Assembly: GCA_963765935.1 (NCBI GenBank)
Contig: CAVXXX010000001.1
Location: 1,116,001 to 1,180,000, forward strand
Direction of reading: 5' to 3'
DNA: 64,000 nucleotides
From: JAMXLG01 sp963765935
GTDB taxonomy: Bacteria; Vulcanimicrobiota; Vulcanimicrobiia; Vulcanimicrobiales; Vulcanimicrobiaceae
This document shows, in pieces, positions 1 through 7,552 of this stretch (positions are counted from its first letter, which is position 1; each line of letters starts with the position of its first letter). Both the position numbers and the translations under genes were made by a program. The notes beneath the pieces were generated by a model that was not told the origin of the DNA, ran no database searches, and saw only the letters and a list, made by a program, of their open reading frames with translations.

Positions 1-1842
1 CGCAATCTCTTCGTTGCTCGGCCAAATGTCTTTGAGATAGACCGGCTTGCCATCGGTGTCGTCACCGACGGGCTCGTGCGTAAGATCGATGTCCATTCGC
101 CCGGCAAGCGCATATGCAACGACAAGCGGCGGCGAGGCGAGATAATTTGCACGCACTTGCGGATGGATGCGGCCTTCGAAGTTCCGGTTACCGGAAAGCA
201 CCGCAGCGACGATGAGATCTTGATCGGCAATCGTCTCCGACACATCGCTCGGCAGTGGTCCGGAGTTTCCGATACACGTCGTGCAGCCGTATCCAACGAT
301 GTTGAAGCCGAGCGTATCGAGATAGTTCTGCAATCCCGCTTTCGCGAGATAATCCTTGACGACTTTGGAACCCGGCGCAAGGGACGTCTTCACCCACGGC
401 TTGCTCTTCAAACCGCGCTGCACAGCATTGCGCGCGAGAAGCCCGGCGCCAATGAGCACCGACGGATTCGATGTATTCGTGCAGCTCGTGATCGCCGCGA
501 TGACGACCGCGCCGTCGCTAACGTCTTTTTCCGTTTGCGCGATCGTCGCGGTACCGCCGCCGCCTTCGTTCTGGTAGCGCGCGATCGCGCCGTTCTTTCC
601 TTCGCGTGCCGCCGTCCACTCTTGCATCGCCGCATTGAACGAGGATTTAACGTCACCGAGGCTCACGCGATCCTGCGGACGACGCGGACCGGCAACGTTC
701 GGCTCGACATCGCCGAGGTCAAGGTGCACTACGTCGGTGTATTCCGCGTCCGGCGTTGCATCCGTGCGGAACATCCCTTGCGCCTTCGCATAGGCTTCGA
801 CGAGCGCAACATGTTCTTCGGAACGGCCGGTGAGACGCAGATACTCGAGCGTCCGGTCATCGATCGGAAAAATCGCGCATGTCGAGCCGAATTCCGGCGA
901 CATATTGCCGATCGTCGTGCGGTCCGCGACGGGCAGTTTGCTCAAACCTTTGCCGAAGAACTCGACGAATTTTCCGACCACGCCCTTCTTGCGCAGCATC
1001 TCGGTGATCTTGAGCACGAGATCGGTCGCTGTCACGCCTTCGCGCAGCGCACCTTCGAGACGGAAGCCGATCACTTCGGGAATCAACATCGTCACGGGTT
1101 GGCCGAGCATCGCTGCTTCCGCTTCGATGCCGCCGACGCCCCACGCGAGCACGCCGACACCATTGACCATCGTCGTGTGCGAATCCGTACCGACCGCGGT
1201 ATCGGGATATGCCGTTGCGTTCTTCGCATCAAAGGCAATGCCCGCGCCGCCGCCGCCGAAGACGACGCGCGCAAGATACTCGATGTTGACTTGATGAACG
1301 ATGCCGGTGTCGGGCGGAACGGCACGGAAGCCGTCGAGCGCCGATTGGCCCCACTTCAAAAACGCGTAGCGTTCGCGGTTTCGCTCGAATTCGAGATCGG
1401 CGTTCTTTTGCAACGCATCGTTGTTGCCGAAATAGTCGATCTGCACCGAGTGATCGATGACGAGTTCGACCGGTTGCAACGGATTGATCTTCTTCGGATC
1501 ACCGCCCATTGCAGCCATTGCGTCACGCATTGCTGCAAGATCGACGACGCACGGAACGCCGGTGAAGTCTTGCAACAGCACGCGCGCCGGACGAAACGCG
1601 ATTTCTTTTTCCGGCGCGGCTTTTGAATTCCACCGCGCGAGCGCTTCGATGTCCGACTTCGTTACCGACCGTCCGTCTTCAAAACGAAGCAAGTTTTCAA
1701 GCAGAATTTTCAGACTGTACGGGAGGCGGCCGAGCTTCGTGAGCCCCGCCTTCTCGACCGCATCGAGACGAAAATACGTGTACGTACGGCCGCCGACGCC
1801 GAGCGTGTCGACCGCGTTGAAGCTATTCACGTGCTGATTCAT
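1..1842 (-). CDS. acnA: Aconitate hydratase AcnA, C-terminus cut by window edge
   Basis: Interconverts citrate and isocitrate in the TCA cycle through a [4Fe-4S] cluster. The visible 614 residues start MNQHVNSFNAVDTL and run in frame to the window edge. The first cluster cysteine sits in SCTNTSNPS near residue 451 and the other two in GCTTCIGNSG near residue 518. The substrate-binding stretch GTDSHTTMVNG is also present. AcnA/IRP-type aconitases are about 890-900 residues, so the C-terminal swivel domain lies outside the window. The start ATG overlaps the stop of the upstream RNase D gene (ATGA), so it is the last visible gene of a minus-strand operon. Assignment is very secure; AcnA rather than AcnB follows from domain order. 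Confidence 0.96.
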   Translation of the reverse strand, partial: MNQHVNSFNAVDTLGVGGRTYTYFRLDAVEKAGLTKLGRLPYSLKILLENLLRFEDGRSVTKSDIEALARWNSKAAPEKEIAFRPARVLLQDFTGVPCVVDLAAMRDAMAAMGGDPKKINPLQPVELVIDHSVQIDYFGNNDALQKNADLEFERNRERYAFLKWGQSALDGFRAVPPDTGIVHQVNIEYLARVVFGGGGAGIAFDAKNATAYPDTAVGTDSHTTMVNGVGVLAWGVGGIEAEAAMLGQPVTMLIPEVIGFRLEGALREGVTATDLVLKITEMLRKKGVVGKFVEFFGKGLSKLPVADRTTIGNMSPEFGSTCAIFPIDDRTLEYLRLTGRSEEHVALVEAYAKAQGMFRTDATPDAEYTDVVHLDLGDVEPNVAGPRRPQDRVSLGDVKSSFNAAMQEWTAAREGKNGAIARYQNEGGGGTATIAQTEKDVSDGAVVIAAITSCTNTSNPSVLIGAGLLARNAVQRGLKSKPWVKTSLAPGSKVVKDYLAKAGLQNYLDTLGFNIVGYGCTTCIGNSGPLPSDVSETIADQDLIVAAVLSGNRNFEGRIHPQVRANYLASPPLVVAYALAGRMDIDLTHEPVGDDTDGKPVYLKDIWPSNEEIA

Positions 1843-3017
1843 GGCGTTAAGCGTATTTTGGGGTCGCCTTGGGCGTAGCCTTCGATGCCCATGCGCAGCT
1901 CGCCAGACAAAAGTCGCCATAGGGGCTCGGCAACGAGCGCCATCCTCCAATGCGAGAGATCGAGCAGCGCATCGAACGCCTCTTGCGTTTGCGGAACCTC
2001 GCGGGCGATGCGTTCGAGCGTTGCGCGCGGCACGAGCAAGCTCTGAGGCAGCTCGTTGAAGCGAGCAATCTCACCAACGACGACGCCCATCATCGCGGCG
2101 AGCGTATCGCGGCTCTGCCCAAGCGGACGTTCGGGCCGTTTCGGCAGGTCGTTCTCCGGAATCTCTTCGCCGCGCGCCACCGCCTCGACGATCGCCGCTC
2201 CGAGTTGGCGACGCGTTCCCGCATCGAGGCGACGCAATTGTTCCAAATCTTCAATGCGCTTGGGACGAACCGTTGCCAAACCGCCGACGACGTCATCGGC
2301 GATAATATACTTTAGCGGAAGGTCGCGTTCGCGCGCGATGCGATCGCGCAGCTTCACGAGTTCGTTGAGGATCCCGAGTTCACGCCGGTTCATCCGCATC
2401 GCGCCTGGAATGCGCAAGTATGCACGACGCTCGTCGGCGCGATAGCGTTCGATGTCGCCGAGTGCGGCGCACTCCTCCAGCGCCCACGTCAACCGTCCGG
2501 CTTCTTCTAAGCGCCGCGTCAGCTTGTCGTACATCGACAACAAGTGCGCAACGTCGTCGACGAGATATTCCATTTGGCGCGCGCTAAAGGGACGCGATGA
2601 CCAGTCGCTCACCGTTTGCGATTTTGCAAGGCGCACGCGTTCGACGTCACGGACAAGATCGGCGAGCGAAACTTGCATGCCATATCCCAAAAACGACGCC
2701 GCCACTTGGCAATCGAAGACGCTCGAGGGCACCGCATCGAACCGCTCGGCGAAAATTTTGAGATCCGAGCTGAGCGCGTGGCCGACGACGATCGTATCGG
2801 AAAGCGCGTCGATGAGCGGACGCAGATCGGGGACGGCCAGCGGATCGACGATCACCGCGCCGTCATCGAAGGCAAGTTGCACAACCATCAGCCGCGGGGC
2901 ATACGTGCGTTCGGTATGAAACTCCGTATCGAGCGCAACGCGCGGTGCTTGACGCACTCGCCCGCAAAGCGTTTCAAGCGCAAAAGGTGTGTCGATCGTT
3001 TCAACGGACGCGGTCAC
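1839..3017 (-). CDS. rnd: Ribonuclease D
   Basis: 3'-5' exoribonuclease of the DEDD superfamily acting on tRNA 3' ends. With the GTG start used here the protein is 392 residues, close to the E. coli enzyme. Motif I is ALDTEF (D30, E32), motif II GHALSSD (D85), and motif III Y151-x3-D155, the DEDDy pattern. An HRDC-type helical domain follows at about residues 210-290. I place the start at the GTG that overlaps the stop of the VTT gene (GTGA). Reading further upstream gives an Arg-rich sequence that only mirrors the VTT gene in another frame. Its own stop overlaps the acnA start. Family call secure, exact start likely. Confidence 0.92.
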   Translation of the reverse strand: MTASVETIDTPFALETLCGRVRQAPRVALDTEFHTERTYAPRLMVVQLAFDDGAVIVDPLAVPDLRPLIDALSDTIVVGHALSSDLKIFAERFDAVPSSVFDCQVAASFLGYGMQVSLADLVRDVERVRLAKSQTVSDWSSRPFSARQMEYLVDDVAHLLSMYDKLTRRLEEAGRLTWALEECAALGDIERYRADERRAYLRIPGAMRMNRRELGILNELVKLRDRIARERDLPLKYIIADDVVGGLATVRPKRIEDLEQLRRLDAGTRRQLGAAIVEAVARGEEIPENDLPKRPERPLGQSRDTLAAMMGVVVGEIARFNELPQSLLVPRATLERIAREVPQTQEAFDALLDLSHWRMALVAEPLWRLLSGELRMGIEGYAQGDPKIRLTP

Positions 3018-3649
3018 GGTGTCGGTGTCGCTTTCGGATGACGATGGAAGCGGAAATGCGGGCGGTGCTGTTCGTAGTACATGTGCGCGCGGTGTTCCGT
3101 CTGATGGACAAAGACGGTGACGCGATCGCCGAAGATTGCCAGCAACGTGCAGATCGGCACGGCGATCGCGCACATCGTCCATACATGCACCCACACGGGC
3201 ACGCGAAACGTGGCCGCCGTCGCCGTTGCAATGGTACCGCCGAAGCCCGGGATGACGCGCACGGCAAGCAAGAAGAGCGGTGAGCCGACCGGGAAGCGCT
3301 TGACCCATCCCGGCAATCGCTCGAGATAGAGGTCGAGATCGAGCATTCGCGAGGCGTGAAGGTTGATTGCATAGCCGAGGAGCGCCGCGAAGACCAAGCC
3401 GATGGCGTTTATAATGGAGCCCTTGACGGGCCCGAAGATGGCGCCGTTCATGATCGCGAGCGCATCGGTAACGGAGAACGGCGCCGACGCCACGAGCGCG
3501 AAGACGACAATAGCCAAGAGCATCGCAAAGGGACCGAGCGTCCGGAGCAGATGCTCGATGTGGGGCTGTTTGGCGATGACGAAACCCGCGAGCAAAAACG
3601 ATGCCGCGAGCAAGGCCAAAGCCGCCAGGCGCTTGACGATCCGGCTCAA
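3014..3649 (-). CDS. VTT-domain (TVP38/DedA-like) membrane protein
   Basis: A membrane protein of about 211 residues with an N-terminal hydrophobic helix and a VTT (SNARE-associated) domain. Typical family features are the FSVTDALAIMNGAIFGP segment, then GSIINAIGLVFAALLGY, and later the RVIPGFGGTIATATA re-entrant-type segment. Members are implicated in lipid scrambling and membrane homeostasis. The C-terminal tail is His- and Arg-rich. There is no ATG in the plausible start region. I use a TTG just before SRIVKRLAAL, leaving 15 bp to the divergent VKOR-like gene. It is the first gene of the VTT, rnd, acnA operon. Substrate is unknown and the start is uncertain. Confidence 0.8.
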   Translation of the reverse strand: MSRIVKRLAALALLAASFLLAGFVIAKQPHIEHLLRTLGPFAMLLAIVVFALVASAPFSVTDALAIMNGAIFGPVKGSIINAIGLVFAALLGYAINLHASRMLDLDLYLERLPGWVKRFPVGSPLFLLAVRVIPGFGGTIATATAATFRVPVWVHVWTMCAIAVPICTLLAIFGDRVTVFVHQTEHRAHMYYEQHRPHFRFHRHPKATPTP

Positions 3650-3664
3650 GCGGAAGGGGACGAG

Positions 3665-4060
3665 GTGCGGATACTCATTACGGTGCTGTGCGGAGTTGGT
3701 CTCTATGCATCGCTTTTCATGCTTGCGAAGACCCGGCGCGCGAAGAGCGGGCAGCTCGCCGAGCCGAGCGTCGTTGAGACGCCGCGGGCGAGGCTTCTGG
3801 GCGGCATCCCAAACTCGGCGTTCGGCGTCGCCTACTATCCGCTGCTCGGGATCGGGGTCTGGTTCGCGCACGCGCCGTGGGAGGTGGCGATCCTCGCCGT
3901 TGCGGCCGTCGCGGCGGCGTCGATGTCCGCGGTCCTTGCCTATTCGCTGCTGTTCGTGACGCGGATGCCGTGTCCGTACTGTTGGGCGTCGCATATCGTC
4001 AACGCCGTACTGGCGGTTTGTATAATTCTCAATTTATTCAAATTATCATATTGGCAGTGA
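3665..4060 (+). CDS. VKOR-like disulfide oxidoreductase membrane protein
   Basis: A 131-residue multi-helix protein related to the vitamin K epoxide reductase family, which passes electrons from disulfide formation to quinone. The GIPNSAFGVAYYP segment and the redox motif CPYC in RMPCPYCWASHIVNA match the family. The usual extra cysteine pair in the loop before GIPN is absent: that loop reads EPSVVETPRARLLG. The GTG start follows the purine-rich GGAAGGGG by about 5 nt. The last dozen codons are unusually AT-rich, with ATA and two TTA codons, and contain a -35 element for the next transcription unit. Diverges from the VTT gene. Role inferred from family only. Confidence 0.8.
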   Translation: MRILITVLCGVGLYASLFMLAKTRRAKSGQLAEPSVVETPRARLLGGIPNSAFGVAYYPLLGIGVWFAHAPWEVAILAVAAVAAASMSAVLAYSLLFVTRMPCPYCWASHIVNAVLAVCIILNLFKLSYWQ

Positions 4061-4079
4061 CGTATGGCTTTGCTATTAT
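4051..4079 (+). promoter_or_regulatory. Strong sigma70-type promoter with AT-rich upstream element
   Basis: TTGGCA (4051-4056), a 17-bp spacer and TATTAT (4074-4079) each differ from the consensus hexamers by one base at ideal spacing. The 30 bp before it (4021-4050) contain only four C and no G, like an UP element, in an otherwise GC-rich genome. Transcription would begin near 4086 and run into the hairpin-rich region that follows. The -35 box overlaps the last codons of the VKOR-like gene. Confidence 0.7.
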
Positions 4080-4085
4080 CCGGGT

Positions 4086-4231
4086 CTCCGGTTTCGGGAG
4101 CGGTATTCCTCATACACCGGAGGCACGGATGGCCGAGAGCAGCACCAGTTCTGTTACGGATCACCCGGCAGTCAAACAAAAAGGGCCACGCGAGTGCGTG
4201 GCCCTTCTGCTTGCGCTTTGCGCAAGCAGAA
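4086..4231 (+). ncRNA. Candidate short transcript (small RNA or small-ORF mRNA)
   Basis: This is the predicted product of the promoter at 4051-4079, ending at the hairpins at 4181-4231, so about 120-145 nt. It carries a GGAGG at 4119-4123 and a 36-codon ORF. I do not recognise it as 6S, 4.5S, tmRNA, RNase P RNA or a familiar riboswitch. An independent short gene is suggested by three things: a near-consensus promoter, an AT-rich element upstream and a strong hairpin roughly 100 nt downstream. Whether it is translated is open. Confidence 0.4.
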
Positions 4232-4239
4232 TCGTTTAA
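4129..4239 (+). CDS. Possible 36-residue small protein
   Basis: ATG at 4129 lies 5 nt after a GGAGG (4119-4123). The frame begins MAESSTSSVTDHP and ends ALCASRIV before TAA. The two strong hairpins at 4181-4231 lie inside the second half of the frame, which is odd for a normal coding sequence. It fits better with a leader peptide, a regulatory RNA, or chance. No family is recognised. Confidence 0.25.
   Translation: MAESSTSSVTDHPAVKQKGPRECVALLLALCASRIV
4178..4208 (+). terminator. Terminator-like hairpin
   Basis: AAGGGCCACGC (4181-4191) pairs perfectly with GCGTGGCCCTT (4196-4206) around a GAGT loop. It is preceded by a run of five A and followed only by TTCT, so the U-tract is weak. It would stop the short transcript started near 4086. 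The arms also allow a similar hairpin on the other strand. Confidence 0.5.
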
Positions 4240-4350
4240 GTGGCGTATCCGCGCTTCGCGCTACACGCCCCCCACGGGCCAAGCCCGCGGGGTCCCCCGG
4301 CGACTACGCGCCCCCGGGTGCAATTGGTTGTTGGTGAGGCGCTTTGCGCC
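4205..4350. repeat. Series of short inverted repeats between VKOR-like gene and 4386
   Basis: After the first hairpin, three more follow. 4205-4216 pairs with 4220-4231 (12 bp, TTT loop). 4270-4279 pairs with 4283-4292 (9 of 10 positions). 4338-4342 pairs with 4346-4350 (GGCGC, TTT, GCGCC), flanked by GTG/CAC that can extend it. Together with 4178-4208 they occupy the 325-bp gap that ends at the convergent gene stopping at 4386. Nothing else is evident in this gap. They could act as two-way terminators or be REP-like palindromes. Confidence 0.5.
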
Positions 4351-4385
4351 CACTGGTTATTTCATTAGATAGCGCGTTTCGTTTA

Positions 4386-5006
4386 CTACATCGAACCGGT
4401 TGTTTTGAATCCGTAGACCGTTGCGAGATCGTGCATGGCTTGATTGAGGACGGCGTGGTAGTCGGCGTCGGCGCCGATTCCGAATTTTTGATCGATGTCG
4501 GTCATCACTTGGTCGTGAATCGGATGGGAGACGGCTCGATCGAGCATCACTTCGACGTTGAAGCCGTTACCGGTCTGTCCCGCGCCCCAAAGCGCTTGCG
4601 CTAACGCCTTACCATCTTTCGGATCGGGATTGGGCTGCGAGGGAAGCGCGATGTTTTTTTCTTTGACGATGCGCAGCGAATCGGACACGACGAAATCGAA
4701 AACCTTGAGAAAGTTCGCAACTTTTTCGTCACCGAATTTTTGTTTCAACGATGCAACTTCGGCATCGGTCTTTGCTCCGGCGAGCGTTTTTACGAGCGCG
4801 AGCGTGCTGAAATCGGCGGGACCGCCGCCCGCAACGATCATGGAAAGCGTTACGGGAAGTGCGGGTGCGCCGGTGTAAACGCAACACGACCCCGAAAAGC
4901 GCGTCGGTTTATCAACGACATTGGGCATCAAGTTCATGGCAAGCGCGACCGCCGCGCATGAGAGAAGCGTCACGGCGGCAACAGCTGCCGTAAAAAAGCG
5001 TTTCAC
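4386..5006 (-). CDS. Exported protein of unknown function
   Basis: About 206 residues with a classical signal peptide (KRFFTAAVAAVTLLSCAAVALA) and a mature region of no family I recognise. A CC pair in FSGSCCVYTG lies near the mature N-terminus. The rest is predicted mostly helical: PADFSTLALVKTLAGAKTD, then QKFGDEKVANFLKVFDFVV, ending in ALNQAMHDLATVYGF-like helices. The GTG start lies 10 nt after GGAG; longer readings upstream are Arg-rich and non-membrane-like. It is 65 bp downstream of the RpiB-like gene and could be co-transcribed with it. The final stop faces the hairpin series. No function assigned. Confidence 0.75.
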   Translation of the reverse strand: MKRFFTAAVAAVTLLSCAAVALAMNLMPNVVDKPTRFSGSCCVYTGAPALPVTLSMIVAGGGPADFSTLALVKTLAGAKTDAEVASLKQKFGDEKVANFLKVFDFVVSDSLRIVKEKNIALPSQPNPDPKDGKALAQALWGAGQTGNGFNVEVMLDRAVSHPIHDQVMTDIDQKFGIGADADYHAVLNQAMHDLATVYGFKTTGSM

Positions 5007-5071
5007 TGTGAGAAGTCTCCTTTGCACCCCATCAACGGACGGGCGGGGAGGACAGATGTATCTGCCTCTAA

Positions 5072-5506
5072 TTAGCGGTTGCGGAGCGACTCGATCATCG
5101 CGCGATAGCGCTCGTCCTCGGTCGGCGTACCCGCAAGCCACGCGGAGAGTATTTCTTCTCCGACGGTGGGCGTCGTCGCTCGCAGCGATAGTGCAAGAAC
5201 GTTTGCATCGTTCCATTTCCGCGCGCCGGCAGCAGTTTGCGCATCCGCGCAGAGCGCTGCGCGAACGCCCTTCACTTTATTGGCTGCGATGCTCACGCCC
5301 GTGCCGGTCCAACAACAGACGACACCCGTCTCACAACGCCCGCTCGCGACCGCTTCGCCTACCGCCTCTCCGATAGCGGGCCACGCGTCGTCATCGCCGG
5401 GCGCAAGCGCACCAAAGAGTGAAACGGTGTGTCCCGCGTCTTGGAGTTTGCGTTCTAATGCGGCGGGAAGGTCGCCGCGCTCGTCGCTTCCCAAAGCGAT
5501 GCGCAT
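5072..5506 (-). CDS. RpiB/LacA/LacB-family sugar-phosphate isomerase
   Basis: The 144-residue protein has the fold and length of ribose-5-phosphate isomerase B. It keeps the catalytic cysteine C65 in CWTGTGVSIAANK and the NDANVLAL segment. However, the SDHAG motif reads SDERG (residues 7-11), and the residue before NDANVL, normally the ring-opening histidine, is tryptophan (KWNDANVL). That makes ordinary ribose-5-phosphate isomerase activity uncertain. It may handle another sugar phosphate. It lies between two exported-protein genes on the same strand, 27 bp after the upstream one. Family membership is clear; substrate is not. Confidence 0.85.
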   Translation of the reverse strand: MRIALGSDERGDLPAALERKLQDAGHTVSLFGALAPGDDDAWPAIGEAVGEAVASGRCETGVVCCWTGTGVSIAANKVKGVRAALCADAQTAAGARKWNDANVLALSLRATTPTVGEEILSAWLAGTPTEDERYRAMIESLRNR

Positions 5507-5533
5507 GACGAACGCTTCACCGCCGCCGGGAGA

Positions 5534-5947
5534 TTACCCGTGAACGATCGTGATTTCGTTTGCGTTGATCGAACCGTCCGCGTTCACCGTGCCGACAACG
5601 TCCACCGTTTGTCCGTCGCCGAGCGATGCGCCGCGCGGATTGATGATCGTGCCTTGATGCAGATGGATTTGTTTGTACGTCTGTAGCGGCATCGCAATCT
5701 GCAAATCGTAACGGCGGAAATAGGTTACTTGTCCGCGGACGTGATTCGGATCCACGCCGAGCGGAGCAATGGCGTCGCCGGTAATTTTGTTGATGATCCC
5801 CTGCACGACGTTCCCCACGCCGGGCGGAATCGACGGCGCGGCGATGGGTTGCGACGGAGCCGGTGAAGGCGTCGGTGTCGCTCCGAGCAAGAGGACGGCC
5901 GCGATAACGGCGACAACTCGAGTTCTCATATTGGATGAACGGCTCAT
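5534..5947 (-). CDS. Exported small protein with OB-fold-like region
   Basis: About 137 residues: an N-terminal signal segment (RVVAVIAAVLLLGA), then a Pro/Ser/Thr-rich linker. A beta-rich C-terminal part has the pattern VRGQVTYF, LQTYKQIHLHQGT, DGQTVDVVGTVNADG and NANEITIV. This resembles periplasmic OB-fold/DUF5666-like proteins that bind unknown ligands, but the similarity is by eye only. The start could be the ATG at 5947 or the one at 5929; both keep the signal peptide. It is divergent from the Nudix gene, with 21 bp between starts, so their promoters must overlap. Confidence 0.65.
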   Translation of the reverse strand: MSRSSNMRTRVVAVIAAVLLLGATPTPSPAPSQPIAAPSIPPGVGNVVQGIINKITGDAIAPLGVDPNHVRGQVTYFRRYDLQIAMPLQTYKQIHLHQGTIINPRGASLGDGQTVDVVGTVNADGSINANEITIVHG

Positions 5948-5968
5948 AACAAGCGTTAGGTTCCCCAG

Positions 5969-6625
5969 ATGAGGCTGGCCGCTACGGTGATGCTCGTGCG
6001 CAACGGCGCCCACGGCCTGGAAGTCCTCCTGGTGCGGCGCAGCAGCCGCAGCGCGTTCGCGCCCGATGCCTTCGTTTTCCCGGGCGGCACGGTCGATCCC
6101 GAAGACTATGCGACGCAGCCCAACGGCTGGGCCGCGCGCATTGCGGGCGAATTCCGCGCGAGCGCGCCTAGTGTTTTACCGCCAACCGAGGAGCCGGTTA
6201 GTGAAGCCGACGCCGCAGCGCTCGTCGCGGCGGCGGTACGTGAGTTACGCGAAGAAGCAGCGGTGGAAATCGCGGCCGAGCAGCTCGTGCTCTTCTCGCA
6301 TTGGATCACACCGCCAACCGAACCGCGCAGGTATAACACACATTTCTTCCTGGCTGCCGGCGATGAAGCGGCGACGGCAAGTGCCGACGCCTTTGAAACG
6401 CACGACGCACAATGGATTGGGCCTCTGCTTGCCCTGCACCGGCACGAGCGCGGCGAGATGCATCTCGTCTATCCGACGATCAAACATTTGCAACGCCTAG
6501 TCGGATTTGAAAACGTGGCAGATGCGCTTGCATTTGCGCGAACGAAGCCGATTGTGACGATCATGCCCGATCGCGCACCTTCCGAAGGCTTTGTGATGCC
6601 GCCGGAATTGGAAGGAGCATGGTGA
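5969..6625 (+). CDS. Nudix hydrolase, NUDT19-like
   Basis: A 218-residue Nudix-fold pyrophosphohydrolase. The Nudix box is split: the leading FPGG sits at residues 37-40, and the catalytic RELREE helix follows about 50 residues later (91-96). Such an insertion is seen in NUDT19/RP2-type enzymes, which cleave CoA and acyl-CoA. The N-terminal strand AATVMLVRNGAHGLEVLLVRR is typical. The stop overlaps the next gene's start by 7 bp, so the two hydrolases are translated together. The split box is directly visible; CoA specificity is inferred from the family. Confidence 0.85.
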   Translation: MRLAATVMLVRNGAHGLEVLLVRRSSRSAFAPDAFVFPGGTVDPEDYATQPNGWAARIAGEFRASAPSVLPPTEEPVSEADAAALVAAAVRELREEAAVEIAAEQLVLFSHWITPPTEPRRYNTHFFLAAGDEAATASADAFETHDAQWIGPLLALHRHERGEMHLVYPTIKHLQRLVGFENVADALAFARTKPIVTIMPDRAPSEGFVMPPELEGAW

Positions 6626-7539
6626 GCCGCATCGCGCTCGTGCGCGCGCCAAATCCATCGGCCATGACGCTTACGGGAACAAACTCGTACGTGATCGACA
6701 TCGGAGGGGGCCAAGCGCTGGTTATTGATCCCGGTCCACTCGATGTCCGCCACGTCGATGCGTTGATCGAAAACGCGCAATCCCGCGGCCTCGTCATCTC
6801 GGCCATCGCACTGACGCACGGACATCCCGATCATGCGCCGGGTGCCGCGTTACTTGCGCGTCGAACGAACGCTGCGGTGTACGCTCATCCGCACTCCGAA
6901 GTTCCGCGCGGCCGCGACCTTCCGCTCGAAGCCGATTGGCAGATCGGTGAGCTCATGTTGCGCATCATCGATGCGCCGGGCCACACGTTCGAACATGTGA
7001 TCTTCTACGAACCGCAGGAAGGTGCGTTGTTTACCGGCGACGTGATTCTCGGCGAAGGCACGGTTGTGATTGCGCCGCCGGGCGGAGCGATGCGTCCGTA
7101 CATGAATACGCTTGCGCGCTTGCGCGATGAATTTCCGAACGCAACACGGATTTATGGCGGGCACGGGCCGCTCGTGGAACGCGCGCAGGAAAAGATCGCT
7201 GAATATATCGCGCACCGCGAGCAGCGGCAGAATGAGCTGCTCGAAGCGCTGCGTGAAGGTCCGCAAACCATACCGGAACTGGTGCAACGTATTTACGGCG
7301 ATACGCGGCGAATTCTGTGGCCGGCCGCAGCCCGCCAAATGCTCGCGTATCTGATGCCGCTAACCCAAGAAGGCATCGTGCACGCAATTGCGCTCGACCG
7401 TCCGCTCACCGATGAAGAGACGGCGATTCTCAATCCATCGTGGGAATCCATCGTCGGCGCGGAACACGCCCCGCTTATAGAAGCCGAACTCGGCGCGATG
7501 CTCAAGCTAGATCGCGTCTATGAATACGGCCTACGCTAG
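6619..7539 (+). CDS. MBL-fold metallohydrolase, LACTB2-like
   Basis: A 306-residue metallo-beta-lactamase-fold enzyme. The zinc motif THGHPDH is at residues 66-72; later ligands lie in DAPGHTFEH, FTGDVILGEG and YGGHGP. A C-terminal winged-helix-like region (LLEALREGPQTIPELVQRIY) matches LACTB2, a nuclease-like MBL protein. It starts with ATG after GAAGGAG inside the end of the Nudix gene. The pair NUDIX + MBL is common and may act in housecleaning of nucleotides, RNA or CoA esters. The substrate is not deducible from sequence alone. Confidence 0.88.
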   Translation: MVSRIALVRAPNPSAMTLTGTNSYVIDIGGGQALVIDPGPLDVRHVDALIENAQSRGLVISAIALTHGHPDHAPGAALLARRTNAAVYAHPHSEVPRGRDLPLEADWQIGELMLRIIDAPGHTFEHVIFYEPQEGALFTGDVILGEGTVVIAPPGGAMRPYMNTLARLRDEFPNATRIYGGHGPLVERAQEKIAEYIAHREQRQNELLEALREGPQTIPELVQRIYGDTRRILWPAAARQMLAYLMPLTQEGIVHAIALDRPLTDEETAILNPSWESIVGAEHAPLIEAELGAMLKLDRVYEYGLR

Positions 7540-7552
7540 TCGATTCGCACTG

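Noticed and set aside
76..1626. A 516-codon plus-strand open frame opposite acnA
   Set aside because: Arg/His-rich with no family features; the opposite strand encodes an unmistakable aconitase. It is a GC-driven antisense frame.
3018..3308. N-terminal extension of RNase D
   Set aside because: This part lies over the VTT gene in another frame and reads as Arg/Cys/His-rich noise; the GTG at 3017 starts exactly at the first plausible residue.
3356..3664. N-terminal extension of the VKOR-like protein
   Set aside because: Highly charged sequence that mirrors the VTT gene on the other strand; the SD and GTG at 3665 fit the first membrane helix.
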